NCBI GenBank assembly: GCA_965225735.1
Contig: CBDDBN010000024.1
Span: 1 to 64,000 of the forward strand
Direction of reading: 5' to 3'
Source: Denitrobaculum sp965225735
GTDB taxonomy: Bacteria > Pseudomonadota > Alphaproteobacteria > Kiloniellales > Kiloniellaceae
DNA length: 64,000 bases
The translations under genes and the position numbers were made by a program. The notes below the pieces were generated by a model. That model was not told the origin of the DNA, did not search any database, and worked only from the letters and a program-made list of their open reading frames with translations. Shown in pieces: positions 1 through 8,871 of the stretch; position 1 is the stretch's first letter; the number at the start of each line of letters is the position of its first letter.

Positions 1-23
1 CCCACCAAAGGAGCGAGTGATTA

Positions 24-725
24 ATGCGAGTTTTGGCGATTTCCTCCCAAAAGGGCGGTTCTGGCAAAACGACCCTGGCAGGCCACATTGCCGTACAGGC
101 TCAGAGAACCGGCAACGGACCGGTGGCCCTGGTCGACACGGACCCACAGGGCAGTCTGTCCGACTGGTGGAACGAACGGCAGTCGGAAACGCCTGTCTTC
201 GTCAGCACCTACGTCTCCCGGCTGGCGGACGACATCGAGCGCATGCGCGATGCGGGCATCAAGCTTCTGGTGATCGACACACCGCCCGCTATCACCGACA
301 CCATCGCCGACGTGGTTGACGTGTCCGACCTTATCGTGATCCCGACCCGTCCCAGCCCGCACGATCTGCGGGCCGCCGGTGCGACCGTCGAACTGGTTGA
401 GAACCTTGGCAAACCGCTGATCTTCGTGATCAACGCGGCGACACCGCGCGCCCGGATGACGTCGGATGCCGCCTGTGCCCTGTCGCAGCATGGCACGGTG
501 GCTCCGGTCATCATCCACCATCGCGCGGATTTCGCGGCCAGCATGATCGACGGCCGGACCGTTATGGAGATCGCCAAGGCTGCGCGAGCCGCCGACGAGA
601 TCACGAAACTCTGGAATTACATAGATGCGCGCCTGATCTCCGGTTCGCGCAAAACCATTATGCCCTCCGCGACCGGAACCTCTCCGGTCCAGAAACAGGC
701 GATGAACGTCAGTGGCGTCCACTGA
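24..725 (+). CDS. ParA/MinD-type partition ATPase (orphan)
   Basis: A 233-residue P-loop ATPase of the ParA/Soj family. It has the deviant Walker A KGGSGKTT at residues 10-17, switch I DTDPQGS at 38-44 and the Walker B/switch II stretch LLVIDTPPA at 81-89. There is no N-terminal helix-turn-helix, so it is the small ParA class. The start has a good ribosome site (AAGGAG) about 10 bases upstream. Family knowledge: such ATPases form ATP-dependent dimers on DNA and position plasmids, chromosomes, chemoreceptor arrays or other cargo. No parB gene or parS-like repeat is visible beside it, so this is probably not the chromosomal parAB pair. The next gene on the same strand, about 190 bases on, may be a partner, but that is inference. 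Confidence 0.85.
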   Translation: MRVLAISSQKGGSGKTTLAGHIAVQAQRTGNGPVALVDTDPQGSLSDWWNERQSETPVFVSTYVSRLADDIERMRDAGIKLLVIDTPPAITDTIADVVDVSDLIVIPTRPSPHDLRAAGATVELVENLGKPLIFVINAATPRARMTSDAACALSQHGTVAPVIIHHRADFAASMIDGRTVMEIAKAARAADEITKLWNYIDARLISGSRKTIMPSATGTSPVQKQAMNVSGVH

Positions 726-914
726 GGACGCCTCTTAAAGCGAGACTTGGGGAAGAAAACTGCGTCAGCAGAGATGAGAAGACAGCAATGAGAAACACAT
801 TCAGGGAAGAACGGCGTCGGCGGCCGCGAGACAGGGTCATGCCAGGCGCATCTAAGCGGAACACGTGCGTGATAGGTGACAGGCCTCAGGGTCTGCTGGA
901 CAACAGGCCCTAAC

Positions 915-1466
915 ATGGCAAGGAGCATGACTTTGAAAGCAGCCAGCCTGACCGGATCCTTGCTGGTGCCCAAGGGCGCCGCTATTCCGACCGGTATCGC
1001 CCCGCCCTCGAACGATGTGGCCGGGCCTCGAAAGACCTCGACGGCGAACGATCAGATTGCCGCGGCGGTCGCGCGCCCCTTCCACTCGTCGCAGCGCAAC
1101 AACAAAGCCATCATGACTGAGCAGCAAGCGAAGATCATGCGGATGCAGTCGCGCCGGCCCTCGAAGGAGTCCCACAAGCCGCGCCTCACCGGGCTCGGTA
1201 AGAACAAGATGCTGAAGGCCCAGGACAGCCTGGAGTTTATCCTGAACCAGATTCAGAGGTTAGGGCGCGGAAACCAGCCTCATGAGCGGGCCGCCTACCG
1301 GGCACTGATCCACATGATTCAGCGTTGGGCGGAGCCGACGGATCTCTACATCGATGAGAATCTGCAGATGGCGGAACGCATCGGCCAGGATCTCGCGGAC
1401 ATCTCACGGCACATCAACGAGGTGCAGCACGCCTACATGAACGCGCTGTTCGTGGAAGGAAAGTAA
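915..1466 (+). CDS. Uncharacterised protein downstream of ParA
   Basis: A 183-residue protein I do not recognise. The N-terminal 70 residues are rich in Ala, Pro, Ser and Lys and look disordered. The C-terminal part, from about residue 100, is predicted helical and charged, with a conserved-looking core around NKMLKAQDSLEFILNQIQRL and a terminal stretch ending in HINEVQHAYMNALF. The start is uncertain: ATG at 915 and ATG at 927 are both possible, and neither has a well-spaced ribosome site. Same strand as the ParA-type gene, so it may be an adaptor or cargo protein for it. That link rests only on position. Confidence 0.55.
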   Translation: MARSMTLKAASLTGSLLVPKGAAIPTGIAPPSNDVAGPRKTSTANDQIAAAVARPFHSSQRNNKAIMTEQQAKIMRMQSRRPSKESHKPRLTGLGKNKMLKAQDSLEFILNQIQRLGRGNQPHERAAYRALIHMIQRWAEPTDLYIDENLQMAERIGQDLADISRHINEVQHAYMNALFVEGK

Positions 1467-1514
1467 CGCGCGACTGTCGCCGCCGAAGCCGGCTGATCGG
1501 GGGGACCCGCCAGA

Positions 1515-3371
1515 TCAGCGCTTCAGCGGTTGTGTCGCCTTCTCCAGCCAGGCCGCGTCTTCGCCTTCGAGCTGATCACTCAGGGCGTCGCGTACGCGCG
1601 CGTGATAAGCGTTCAGCCAGGAAACCTCTTCTTCGCTCATCAGGGCGAGATCGATCAGCGAGGTATCGATCGGCGCCAGCGTGAGGGTTTCAAAGGCCAG
1701 CATCGCGCGGTCCTCGCCCGGGCGTTTTTCCTGTTCAACGACGGCGACCAGATTCTCGATCCTGATGCCGTAGCTGCCGGCTTTGTAATAGCCGGGTTCG
1801 TTCGAGAGGATCATGCCGGGTTTTAGCGGAACGGTCGAACCGGCCTTGGCGATGCGTTGCGGCCCTTCATGGACACTCAAATAGCTGCCGACCCCATGAC
1901 CGGTGCCGTGGTCATAGTCCAGTCCAGCCTGCCAAAGCGGATAGCGCGCCAGGCTGTCGAGCTGCCCACCATTGGTCCCACTGGGAAAGCGCGCTAGAGC
2001 AAGGGCGATGTGCCCTTTCAGAACGCGGGTATAGCGGTCACGCATCTCCGCCGTGGGCTCGCCGATGGCAATGGTGCGTGTGACATCGGTCGTGCCGTCG
2101 AGATACTGCGCCCCCGAGTCCACCAGGTAGAGATCGCCGGTCTCCAGCGTCCGATTGTTCTCCGGCGTCACGCGGTAGTGACAGAGCGCGCCATTCGGAC
2201 CAGAGGCCGAAATGGTATCGAAGGAAGAATCCCGAAACAGGCCGTGATCCCGGCGGAAAGACAGTAGTTTTTCAACCAGATCCAGTTCGCTGATTTCGCC
2301 CGTCGCAATCTTCGCCGGCGCCTCCCGGTCCAGCCATGAAAGAAAGCGGGTCAGCGCCGCGCCATCCCGCAAATGGGCCTTCCGCGTTCCCTGCAGCTCA
2401 ACAGCATTCTTCTGCGCCTTGGGAAGCTGGAAGGGATCGCTTGCACGCAGGATATCAGCGCCCGACTCCTCCAACCGGTCGAATACCCACTTGGGCACCC
2501 AAGCCGGATCGATCATCACCCGCGCCTCCTGCGCGCCCAGTTCTTTCAAGGCGTCCGCCAGTTCGGCTGGGCTTCGCAATTCAACGCCGTTGCCGAGTTC
2601 CGCCCTTAGTTCGTCCGAGATTTTCTGATCCTCGACGAACCAGGTCGCAACACCATCGTCGGCCAGGATCAGGAAGGACAAAGGAAAAGGCGTGCAAGGC
2701 ACATCGCCGCCACGCACGTTCAGCAGCCAGGCGATGGAGTCCGGCAGGCTCGAGACAACCGCCGCGCAACCGGCTTCCTTGATCTTGGCCGCAATCTCGG
2801 CGCGCTTTTCGAAGGAGGCCTTGCCGGCGTACTCGACCGCGTGGGGTACGATCGGCGCCAGCGGGGCTTCCGGTTGGTCGGCCCAGGCCGCATCGAGCGG
2901 ATTACCGTCGCGGCAGGCCACCAGCTCGCCGTTTGCCGCCGTCACGGCTCTTCGCAAAGCCTGCACCTGATTGTCAGTATGGAGCCAGGGATCGAACCCG
3001 ATGCGCTGCCCTTCACTCATGTGCTCCTTCAGCCAGTCGGACAGGGGCTCCTCCGTCACATGCCGGGGCGTGAAGCGGGTCATGTCGATCTGGTCGCGCA
3101 CCTGCACCGTGTAGCGCCCATCGACGAAAACCGCTGCCTGTTCCGGCAGAACCGCGGCGCTGCCGGCAGAACCAGTGAAACCCGTCAGCCATGCGAGACG
3201 CTCCGCGCGGGCGGGCACGTACTCGCCCTGATGCTCATCCGCTCTGGGGACGATAAAGCCCTGCAGGTCTCGCCGCGCCAGTTCCGCGCGCAGCGCTGCC
3301 AGATGGTCGTCGCCAGCTCCCGCGCTGGAAGCTTCGGTCTCGGCGGGCGAAGTCATAGAAGATGATGACAC
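1515..3371 (-). CDS. Xaa-Pro aminopeptidase (M24B, aminopeptidase P family)
   Basis: A 618-residue cytosolic metallopeptidase that removes an N-terminal residue preceding proline. The N-terminal creatinase-like domains (roughly 25-320) carry the motif WLTGFTGSAGSA. The C-terminal pita-bread domain carries the metal ligands: LVDSGAQYLDGTTDVTRT supplies two Asp, GTGHGVG a His, and NEPGYY and RIENL the Glu residues. Length fits the long, three-domain form of the family. The GTG start at 3371 has a GAGG element 6-7 bases upstream. It sits alone, convergent with the preceding plus-strand gene. Confidence 0.92.
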   Translation of the reverse strand: MSSSSMTSPAETEASSAGAGDDHLAALRAELARRDLQGFIVPRADEHQGEYVPARAERLAWLTGFTGSAGSAAVLPEQAAVFVDGRYTVQVRDQIDMTRFTPRHVTEEPLSDWLKEHMSEGQRIGFDPWLHTDNQVQALRRAVTAANGELVACRDGNPLDAAWADQPEAPLAPIVPHAVEYAGKASFEKRAEIAAKIKEAGCAAVVSSLPDSIAWLLNVRGGDVPCTPFPLSFLILADDGVATWFVEDQKISDELRAELGNGVELRSPAELADALKELGAQEARVMIDPAWVPKWVFDRLEESGADILRASDPFQLPKAQKNAVELQGTRKAHLRDGAALTRFLSWLDREAPAKIATGEISELDLVEKLLSFRRDHGLFRDSSFDTISASGPNGALCHYRVTPENNRTLETGDLYLVDSGAQYLDGTTDVTRTIAIGEPTAEMRDRYTRVLKGHIALALARFPSGTNGGQLDSLARYPLWQAGLDYDHGTGHGVGSYLSVHEGPQRIAKAGSTVPLKPGMILSNEPGYYKAGSYGIRIENLVAVVEQEKRPGEDRAMLAFETLTLAPIDTSLIDLALMSEEEVSWLNAYHARVRDALSDQLEGEDAAWLEKATQPLKR

Positions 3372-3718
3372 GGCAACCTCATGGAACAGCCAGATTCAAC
3401 GAAACGGGGGCCATGCCGCCCGGCGGATCTCGACGATCGCCACGACTCGCACTTTGACGCCCCCCTGAAAAGCTAAGCGCAGGACGGCGCAATGACAAGG
3501 GCGCTGCTGGTAAGGAAAAATTAACCACGTCAGTCGCCCACTAAATGGAAAATCCCATATTTTCCGCCGTTTTTTCCTATGCTCGAAATGCAATGCTGCG
3601 CTGCAATAAAGTCTCTGTTCCCGGAAGCAAAAGCGCCTAAATTGATTATCGAGACATGGCGGCGCCCTGAGATCTGCGAAACCAGCCGCCACTAAAGGAA
3701 AGAAATGGAGTCCGAAAG
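3372..3718. other. Intergenic region upstream of the DUF1127 gene
   Basis: A 347-base gap with no credible gene. It must hold the divergent promoters of the aminopeptidase and the DUF1127 gene. The one clear structure is a palindrome at 3547-3565, GGAAAAT-CCCAT-ATTTTCC, with 7-bp arms. It could be an operator or a small hairpin. An AT-rich stretch around 3520-3600 stands out from the GC-rich surroundings. Confidence 0.5.
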
Positions 3719-4165
3719 ATGTCCCAGGTAAACCTTTCTAACGAGCCGCACGACCTCGAGTGGATGATGGTGGACACCCGCCGTCGCCAGAGCGAAGCCG
3801 CGATCAAGCTTTGCAACCAGGCAAACCATTGGTTCCTGCGCCTGTCAGGATTGGGCCTGGTCGGTCGCTTCGTGAGCACGAAGCTTGTCACCCCCGTTCG
3901 CGCTGCTGTGCTTCGCCGCCGGACCCTGGCTGACCTGCGTCAGCTGGACGACCGTATGCTGGCCGACATCGGCATCGAGCGCGCCGACATGAGCACCATG
4001 GTCAACCAGTTGGTCTCCGACGGCATTAAGGCTGAAACGTCGGTGGAGCCCCTCGCTGCTCAGTGCCCGACGACCAACGATCAGGTCGAGGTTGTGGCAC
4101 CGGTCACCTCCGTCGAGCCCAAAGCCGCCGCCAACAGCAACGCCGCAACGCACCGCGCCGCGTAA
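3719..4165 (+). CDS. DUF1127 (YjiS-like) domain protein
   Basis: A 148-residue protein with the short DUF1127 signature RRRTLADLRQLDDRMLADIGIERAD at about residues 66-90, the Arg-rich helix typical of this family. In alphaproteobacteria, small DUF1127 proteins have been linked to RNA turnover and to phosphate or stress responses. This one is longer than the usual 45-70 residues, with an 80-residue N-terminal extension and a low-complexity Ala/Val/Pro tail, so its role cannot be transferred with confidence. It has its own transcription unit between two minus-strand genes. Confidence 0.75.
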   Translation: MSQVNLSNEPHDLEWMMVDTRRRQSEAAIKLCNQANHWFLRLSGLGLVGRFVSTKLVTPVRAAVLRRRTLADLRQLDDRMLADIGIERADMSTMVNQLVSDGIKAETSVEPLAAQCPTTNDQVEVVAPVTSVEPKAAANSNAATHRAA

Positions 4166-4325
4166 TCGAGATTGCCGCAGATTGTGGTTGAGCCGATCCG
4201 GCTCAGGCACGAGCTGCACTAAATCGCAGATCTCGCACCTGAGTTACCAACTGATATCGGCGGTTCTCCGAGAGGAGTGCCGCCGTTTTCTTTTCGATTG
4301 ACCGCTTCGGGCGCGCCGGGCAGGG

Positions 4326-5231
4326 CTATCCCCGGAGTACCAGCGTCGTCCACTCGCCAAAATGCAGCCGCTTTACCAGGTGCAGTCCCTGCCCACGGTG
4401 GCGGGCGAGAACCTGACGTTGCTGACTGGTCAGCAGACCGGCCAGGATGACGTGCCCACCCGGTGCCAGATGGCGCCTGAGATCCGTCGCCATCGCGCAA
4501 AGTGGCTCTGCCAGAATATTCGCCGCGATGAGATCGAACGGCCCGCGGCGTGCGACCAGGTGGCTGCGATAGCCATCTCCCACGTGCGCTTCAATCCAGT
4601 CCGCCACCCGGTTCTCCCGAGCGTTTTCGCCCGCGACCCGGACTGAGTCTGCATCATTGTCCACCGCCAGAACCGGGCAGTGCCAGAGATGCGCCATCGC
4701 CATGGCGAGAATGCCGGAGCCGCAGCCCATATCCAATGCGTTGCGCGGACGCTGACGCCAGGTGAATTGATTGGCCAGTTGCGACAGCGCCAGAAGGCAC
4801 CCGAAGGTGCTCTCGTGGCGGCCCGTGCCGAAGGCGACATTCGCTTCGACCAGCATCGGAATGCTGCCGAAGGGCGGGCGCTCGGTGACGTGAGAGCCGT
4901 AGACGTAGAAGCGCCCGGCTGAAATCGGCGGCAGGGCCTTTTGGCTCTCCGCAACCCAATCCACATCAGGGAGCTGATTCAGAGAGAATTCCGGTATCGG
5001 AACCTCGGCCAGCTCTGATGCCGTTGCCAGCAACTCTTGGATCCGTTCGTCGCTCGGCGCCTCGCCGAGATAAATTTCCAGCGGGACTTCACCGGTCGCA
5101 CCCGGCGCACCGGTGACCATCGCCCCATCAAGCACCTCGAAGATGGTTTCGAAGAGCGGCAAGGCCTGCGCGTCAACCGCAAGAGAAAGACACCAGGCCG
5201 CGGCGGGGGTTTTAGCTTGTATAGACAACAT
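4326..5231 (-). CDS. prmA: Ribosomal protein L11 methyltransferase
   Basis: A 301-residue SAM-dependent methyltransferase that trimethylates ribosomal protein L11. The C-terminal Rossmann domain shows motif I as DMGCGSGILAMA, followed by the acidic AVDND and the PrmA-specific active-site stretch IAANILAEPL in place of the NPPY of other N-methyltransferases. FGTGRHEST is the usual PrmA substrate-loop motif. The start was set at ATG 5231, four bases after the helicase stop codon, which implies translational coupling with the upstream uvrD/pcrA gene. An in-frame start ten codons earlier would overlap that gene. Confidence 0.93.
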   Translation of the reverse strand: MLSIQAKTPAAAWCLSLAVDAQALPLFETIFEVLDGAMVTGAPGATGEVPLEIYLGEAPSDERIQELLATASELAEVPIPEFSLNQLPDVDWVAESQKALPPISAGRFYVYGSHVTERPPFGSIPMLVEANVAFGTGRHESTFGCLLALSQLANQFTWRQRPRNALDMGCGSGILAMAMAHLWHCPVLAVDNDADSVRVAGENARENRVADWIEAHVGDGYRSHLVARRGPFDLIAANILAEPLCAMATDLRRHLAPGGHVILAGLLTSQQRQVLARHRGQGLHLVKRLHFGEWTTLVLRG

Positions 5232-5235
5232 AGAT

Positions 5236-7545
5236 TCAGCCCGCCTGATCTGCCGGCACAACGAAGCTCGCGATCACTTTCTTCTCTCCGGCCACGTCGA
5301 AGGAAATACTGAGACGGTCGCCCTCGACCGCCGCCACCGTGCCGTAGCCGAATTTCTGATGAAACACCCGTTCGCCGCGGGCATAGGCAGCTTCGCCGGA
5401 TTGCGTCAGGCCCTCGCCGGTCGAGGACGGCAGGCTGCGTCCGTGGGCGCGCCGCCCTTCTGCTCTATAGGATTGCGCGCGCACCATGCCTGGGCTCAGG
5501 CTCTTTTGTCCCCAGTTATCGCTGAAGCCGCCGCCATAGCCGCCGTAATTCGGCTGGCTACCGTAAACGCCGACATCGCTCTCGCGCTCGACTCGATCTT
5601 CCGGCAACTCATCGACGAAGCGCGACGGAATGGCCGCGGCCCAGGAGCCGTGCATCCGGCGGTTGGCCGCGAAGCTCAGGATCACCCGCTGGCGCGCCCG
5701 CGTCAGGCCGACGTAGGCCAGCCGGCGTTCTTCCTCCAGCGCCCGCAGGCCAGACTCGTCCAGCGCCCGTTGGTTGGGGAAAAGTCCCTCTTCCCATCCG
5801 GGCAGGAAGACCGTGTCGAACTCGAGTCCTTTGGCCGCATGCAGAGTCATGATGCTGACCATCTCGTGGCTGTCGCCCTCCAGGGCCTCCATCACCAGGC
5901 CGACATGCTCCAGAAAGGCGGGCAGGTTTTCGAACTCCGCGATGGCGTTGACCAGCTCTTTCAGGTTCTCCAGCCGGCCGGGCGCTTCCGGCGACTTGTC
6001 GTTCATCCAGAATTGGGTGTACCCCGACTCGTCGAGCACGATTTCGGCCACCTCATGGTGTGGAAGATCGCCAAGCAGATTGCGCCAGCGCTCGAAGTCG
6101 GCCAGCAGGTTGCCGAGAGATTTGCGCGCGGCCGGGCGAAGCTCATCTGTCCCCACCACCATCCGGCCGGCCTGTGTCAAAGGTATGGCATTCTGTCGGC
6201 CGATCTGGTGCAAAACGCGCACAGTCGCATCGCCCAGTCCGCGCTTTGGAGTATTGACGATACGCTCGAACGCCAGGTCGTGCTCCGGCGTCACCAGCAG
6301 CTTCAAATAAGCCAGCGCATCGCGGATTTCCATGCGTTCGTAGAAGCGCGGCCCGCCAATCACCCGATAGGGCAAGCCCAGGGTGATGAAGCGCTCTTCG
6401 AACTCTCGGGTCTGCGCGCCGGCCCGCACCAGGATAGCGATCTGGCTAAGAGCATGGCCGCGGCGTTGAAAATCCTCGATTTCTTCGCCCACGAAGCGCG
6501 CTTCCGCCTCCCCGTCCCACAGACCGCGCACGCGTAGCCGCTCGCCTTCTTCATCCTCGGTCCAGAGCGTTTTACCTAGCCGCCCCTCGTTATGCGCGAT
6601 CAGGCTAGAGGCCGCGCCCAGGATGTTGCCGGTGGAGCGGTAGTTACGCTCCAGGCGGATGACCTTGGCGCCCGGAAAATCTTGCTCGAACTTCAGGATG
6701 TTGCCGACTTCCGCCCCCCGCCAGCCGTAAATCGACTGATCGTCGTCTCCGACGCAGCAAAGATTTTTGTGCCCCTGCGCCAGCAATCGCAGCCAGAGAT
6801 ACTGCGCGACATTAGTGTCCTGATACTCATCCACCAGGATGAACTTGAAGCGCTGGTGATAACCGGCCAGGACATCCGGGTGATTCTGGAACAGGGTCAG
6901 GCAATGCAGCAGCAGATCGCCGAAATCACAGGCGTTCAGCGTCCGCAGGCGCTCCTGATACTCCTTGTAAAGTTCGACCAGGCGGCCGTTGGCCAGATCT
7001 CCTGCCTCACTTGCCGACACCTTATCCGGCAGCAAACCCCGGTCCTTCCAGCGTTGGATCACCGCCAGAACCGTGCGCGCCGGCGACTTCTTGTCGTCGA
7101 TACCGGCGGCCTGAAGCAATTGCTTGATCAGACGAAGCTGGTCGTCGGTATCGAGGATCGAAAAATTCGGGTGCAGCCCCACCCGCTCGGCATTGATCCG
7201 CAACATCTTCGCGGCGATGGAGTGGAAGGTGCCGAGCCACCAGGCGTCCACCGGCTGTCCCACCAGGGCCGCCACCCGTTCCTTCATTTCCTGGGCCGCG
7301 CGATTGGTGAAAGTCACCGCCAGAATCTGTCCAGGAAAAGCGGTTCCGGTATTGAGCAAATGGGCCAGACGCGTGGTGAGCGCCCGGGTTTTACCGGTCC
7401 CCGCGCCCGCCAGCATAAGGACGGCGCCTTCCAGAGTTTCAACGGCCTGGCGCTGCGCCTCGTTGAGGCCGTCCAGATAAGGATAGCGCACCGCGGCGGC
7501 AAGCGGTGCTGAAGGGTCGGATTGAGCGCTATTCGAATCGATCAT
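5236..7545 (-). CDS. uvrD: UvrD/PcrA-type ATP-dependent DNA helicase
   Basis: A 769-residue superfamily 1A 3'-5' helicase. It has the Q motif LNEAQRQAV (27-35), Walker A GAGTGKT (47-53), Walker B VDEYQDTN, and QSIYGWRGA, VGLTRAR and LERNYRST helicase motifs. A C-terminal Tudor-like domain (about 715-765, with FHQKFGYGTV) is typical of UvrD/PcrA, where it contacts RNA polymerase. It acts in excision and mismatch repair and in removing stalled polymerase. The start was placed at ATG 7545; the upstream 50 codons of the open frame are not family-like. It probably forms an operon with prmA. Confidence 0.93.
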   Translation of the reverse strand: MIDSNSAQSDPSAPLAAAVRYPYLDGLNEAQRQAVETLEGAVLMLAGAGTGKTRALTTRLAHLLNTGTAFPGQILAVTFTNRAAQEMKERVAALVGQPVDAWWLGTFHSIAAKMLRINAERVGLHPNFSILDTDDQLRLIKQLLQAAGIDDKKSPARTVLAVIQRWKDRGLLPDKVSASEAGDLANGRLVELYKEYQERLRTLNACDFGDLLLHCLTLFQNHPDVLAGYHQRFKFILVDEYQDTNVAQYLWLRLLAQGHKNLCCVGDDDQSIYGWRGAEVGNILKFEQDFPGAKVIRLERNYRSTGNILGAASSLIAHNEGRLGKTLWTEDEEGERLRVRGLWDGEAEARFVGEEIEDFQRRGHALSQIAILVRAGAQTREFEERFITLGLPYRVIGGPRFYERMEIRDALAYLKLLVTPEHDLAFERIVNTPKRGLGDATVRVLHQIGRQNAIPLTQAGRMVVGTDELRPAARKSLGNLLADFERWRNLLGDLPHHEVAEIVLDESGYTQFWMNDKSPEAPGRLENLKELVNAIAEFENLPAFLEHVGLVMEALEGDSHEMVSIMTLHAAKGLEFDTVFLPGWEEGLFPNQRALDESGLRALEEERRLAYVGLTRARQRVILSFAANRRMHGSWAAAIPSRFVDELPEDRVERESDVGVYGSQPNYGGYGGGFSDNWGQKSLSPGMVRAQSYRAEGRRAHGRSLPSSTGEGLTQSGEAAYARGERVFHQKFGYGTVAAVEGDRLSISFDVAGEKKVIASFVVPADQAG

Positions 7546-7708
7546 GGTCCGCCGTTTATACCCCAGCCCCTCCGAGACCTCAGCCACAAAAGCCGCAACC
7601 GGAACAAAAACAATTCGGACTTCGACAAAGCGGTAGCGAAGGATGTAACGTCGCCGGCCCAGGCAACCCCAACGCGACCAGCGCGCAGAAAACAAAGGTT
7701 TCAGTCGG

Positions 7709-8869
7709 ATGGCACGAAGAGTCGAACGCCGCGCTCTGAAAAGCGGATCCCCCGGATCAAATCACGAGGTAACGATTCACCGTTACGGCAAGGCGGGCGA
7801 CGGTCCCAAGGCCTATCTCCACGCCTCCCTGCATGCAGACGAGACACCGGCCATGATGGCCCTGCACCACCTCATCCCAATGCTGGACGAGGCCGATAGC
7901 GCAGGTCGACTGCGCGGCGAAATCGTCGTCGTACCCTACGCCAATCCCATCGGACTGGGGCAGATTGTCAATCACAGTCAACTCGGCCGCTACGCCCTCA
8001 ACGGCGACGGCAACTTCAATCGCAACTGGCCCGATCTGATCGCCCTGCTTGGCGACGAGGGCTTGAAAAAGCTGGAAACGGCTCTGAGCAATAACGCCGA
8101 AGACAATACGAAGCGCATCCGCGAGTCCCTGCGCGCGGCCCTGGCTGACCGCGAACCGCGGGATTTACTGGACAGCCTTCGCCTGACCCTGGCCCGGGAA
8201 GCAGTGGACGCAGATGTCGTCCTCGACCTGCATTGTGACGACGATGCTCTGCTGCATGTCTACCTGATCCCGCAGCACTGGCCGGACGCGAAAGATCTGG
8301 TCGCCGAGCTGGGATGCCGGGCAGCCATGCTGGCCGAAGACTCAGGCGGCGCCGCTTTCGACGAAACCTTTTCCACTCCCTGGGTCAAGTTGGCGAAACG
8401 TTTCCCAAATCACCCGATTCCCCCGGCCTGTCTCGCCACAACGGTCGAACTCCGGGGCCGCGCTGATGTCTCGGACAAGCTGGGACGCAGAGACGCCACG
8501 CGGCTTTTCAACTTCCTGCGCCATCGCGGATTCATTGACGCTGAATCCGATGACCTGCCACCGCCTGATGCACTCTGCGAAGCGACCGATCTGACAGCCA
8601 CAGAAGTGGTGTACGCCCCAGCCTCGGGAATCCTCTCCTACGAAGTCGAACTAGGTGAAGAGATCAAGAAGGGTGACGTTATTGCCTGGCTGATCGACCC
8701 GGCGGCGGAAAATCCCTTGGAGGGACGGCAAGCCATCACCGCCGGAACCTCTGGCCTCCTGCTGACCCGCAGAGCTCACAAATACGTTTCGGCCCGGAAT
8801 GCGGTCGCGAAGATCGTCGGCACCGAGCCTTTGGAGAGCCGCAGCGGTTCGGCTCTGGTGGAGGACTGA
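7709..8869 (+). CDS. Succinylglutamate desuccinylase/aspartoacylase family zinc hydrolase
   Basis: A 386-residue protein of the M14-like AstE/AspA family. Zinc ligands are visible as the HxxE motif in LHADETPAMM (about residues 42-51) and the later His in LDLHCDDDALLHVY (about 172-185). The loop NGDGNFNRNWPD gives the Asn-Arg substrate-binding pair typical of the family. The C-terminal 90 residues form a beta-rich domain with a biotinyl-like hairpin (ASGILSYEVELGEEIKKGDVIAW). The substrate is not certain: family members deacylate amino acids or act as amidases and carboxypeptidases. Divergent from uvrD. Confidence 0.82.
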   Translation: MARRVERRALKSGSPGSNHEVTIHRYGKAGDGPKAYLHASLHADETPAMMALHHLIPMLDEADSAGRLRGEIVVVPYANPIGLGQIVNHSQLGRYALNGDGNFNRNWPDLIALLGDEGLKKLETALSNNAEDNTKRIRESLRAALADREPRDLLDSLRLTLAREAVDADVVLDLHCDDDALLHVYLIPQHWPDAKDLVAELGCRAAMLAEDSGGAAFDETFSTPWVKLAKRFPNHPIPPACLATTVELRGRADVSDKLGRRDATRLFNFLRHRGFIDAESDDLPPPDALCEATDLTATEVVYAPASGILSYEVELGEEIKKGDVIAWLIDPAAENPLEGRQAITAGTSGLLLTRRAHKYVSARNAVAKIVGTEPLESRSGSALVED

Positions 8870-8871
8870 GT

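Noticed and set aside
5113..6537. A 474-residue plus-strand frame opposite uvrD/pcrA
   Set aside because: It is antisense to the helicase, is rich in Arg, His and Gln, and lacks any known motif or ribosome site.
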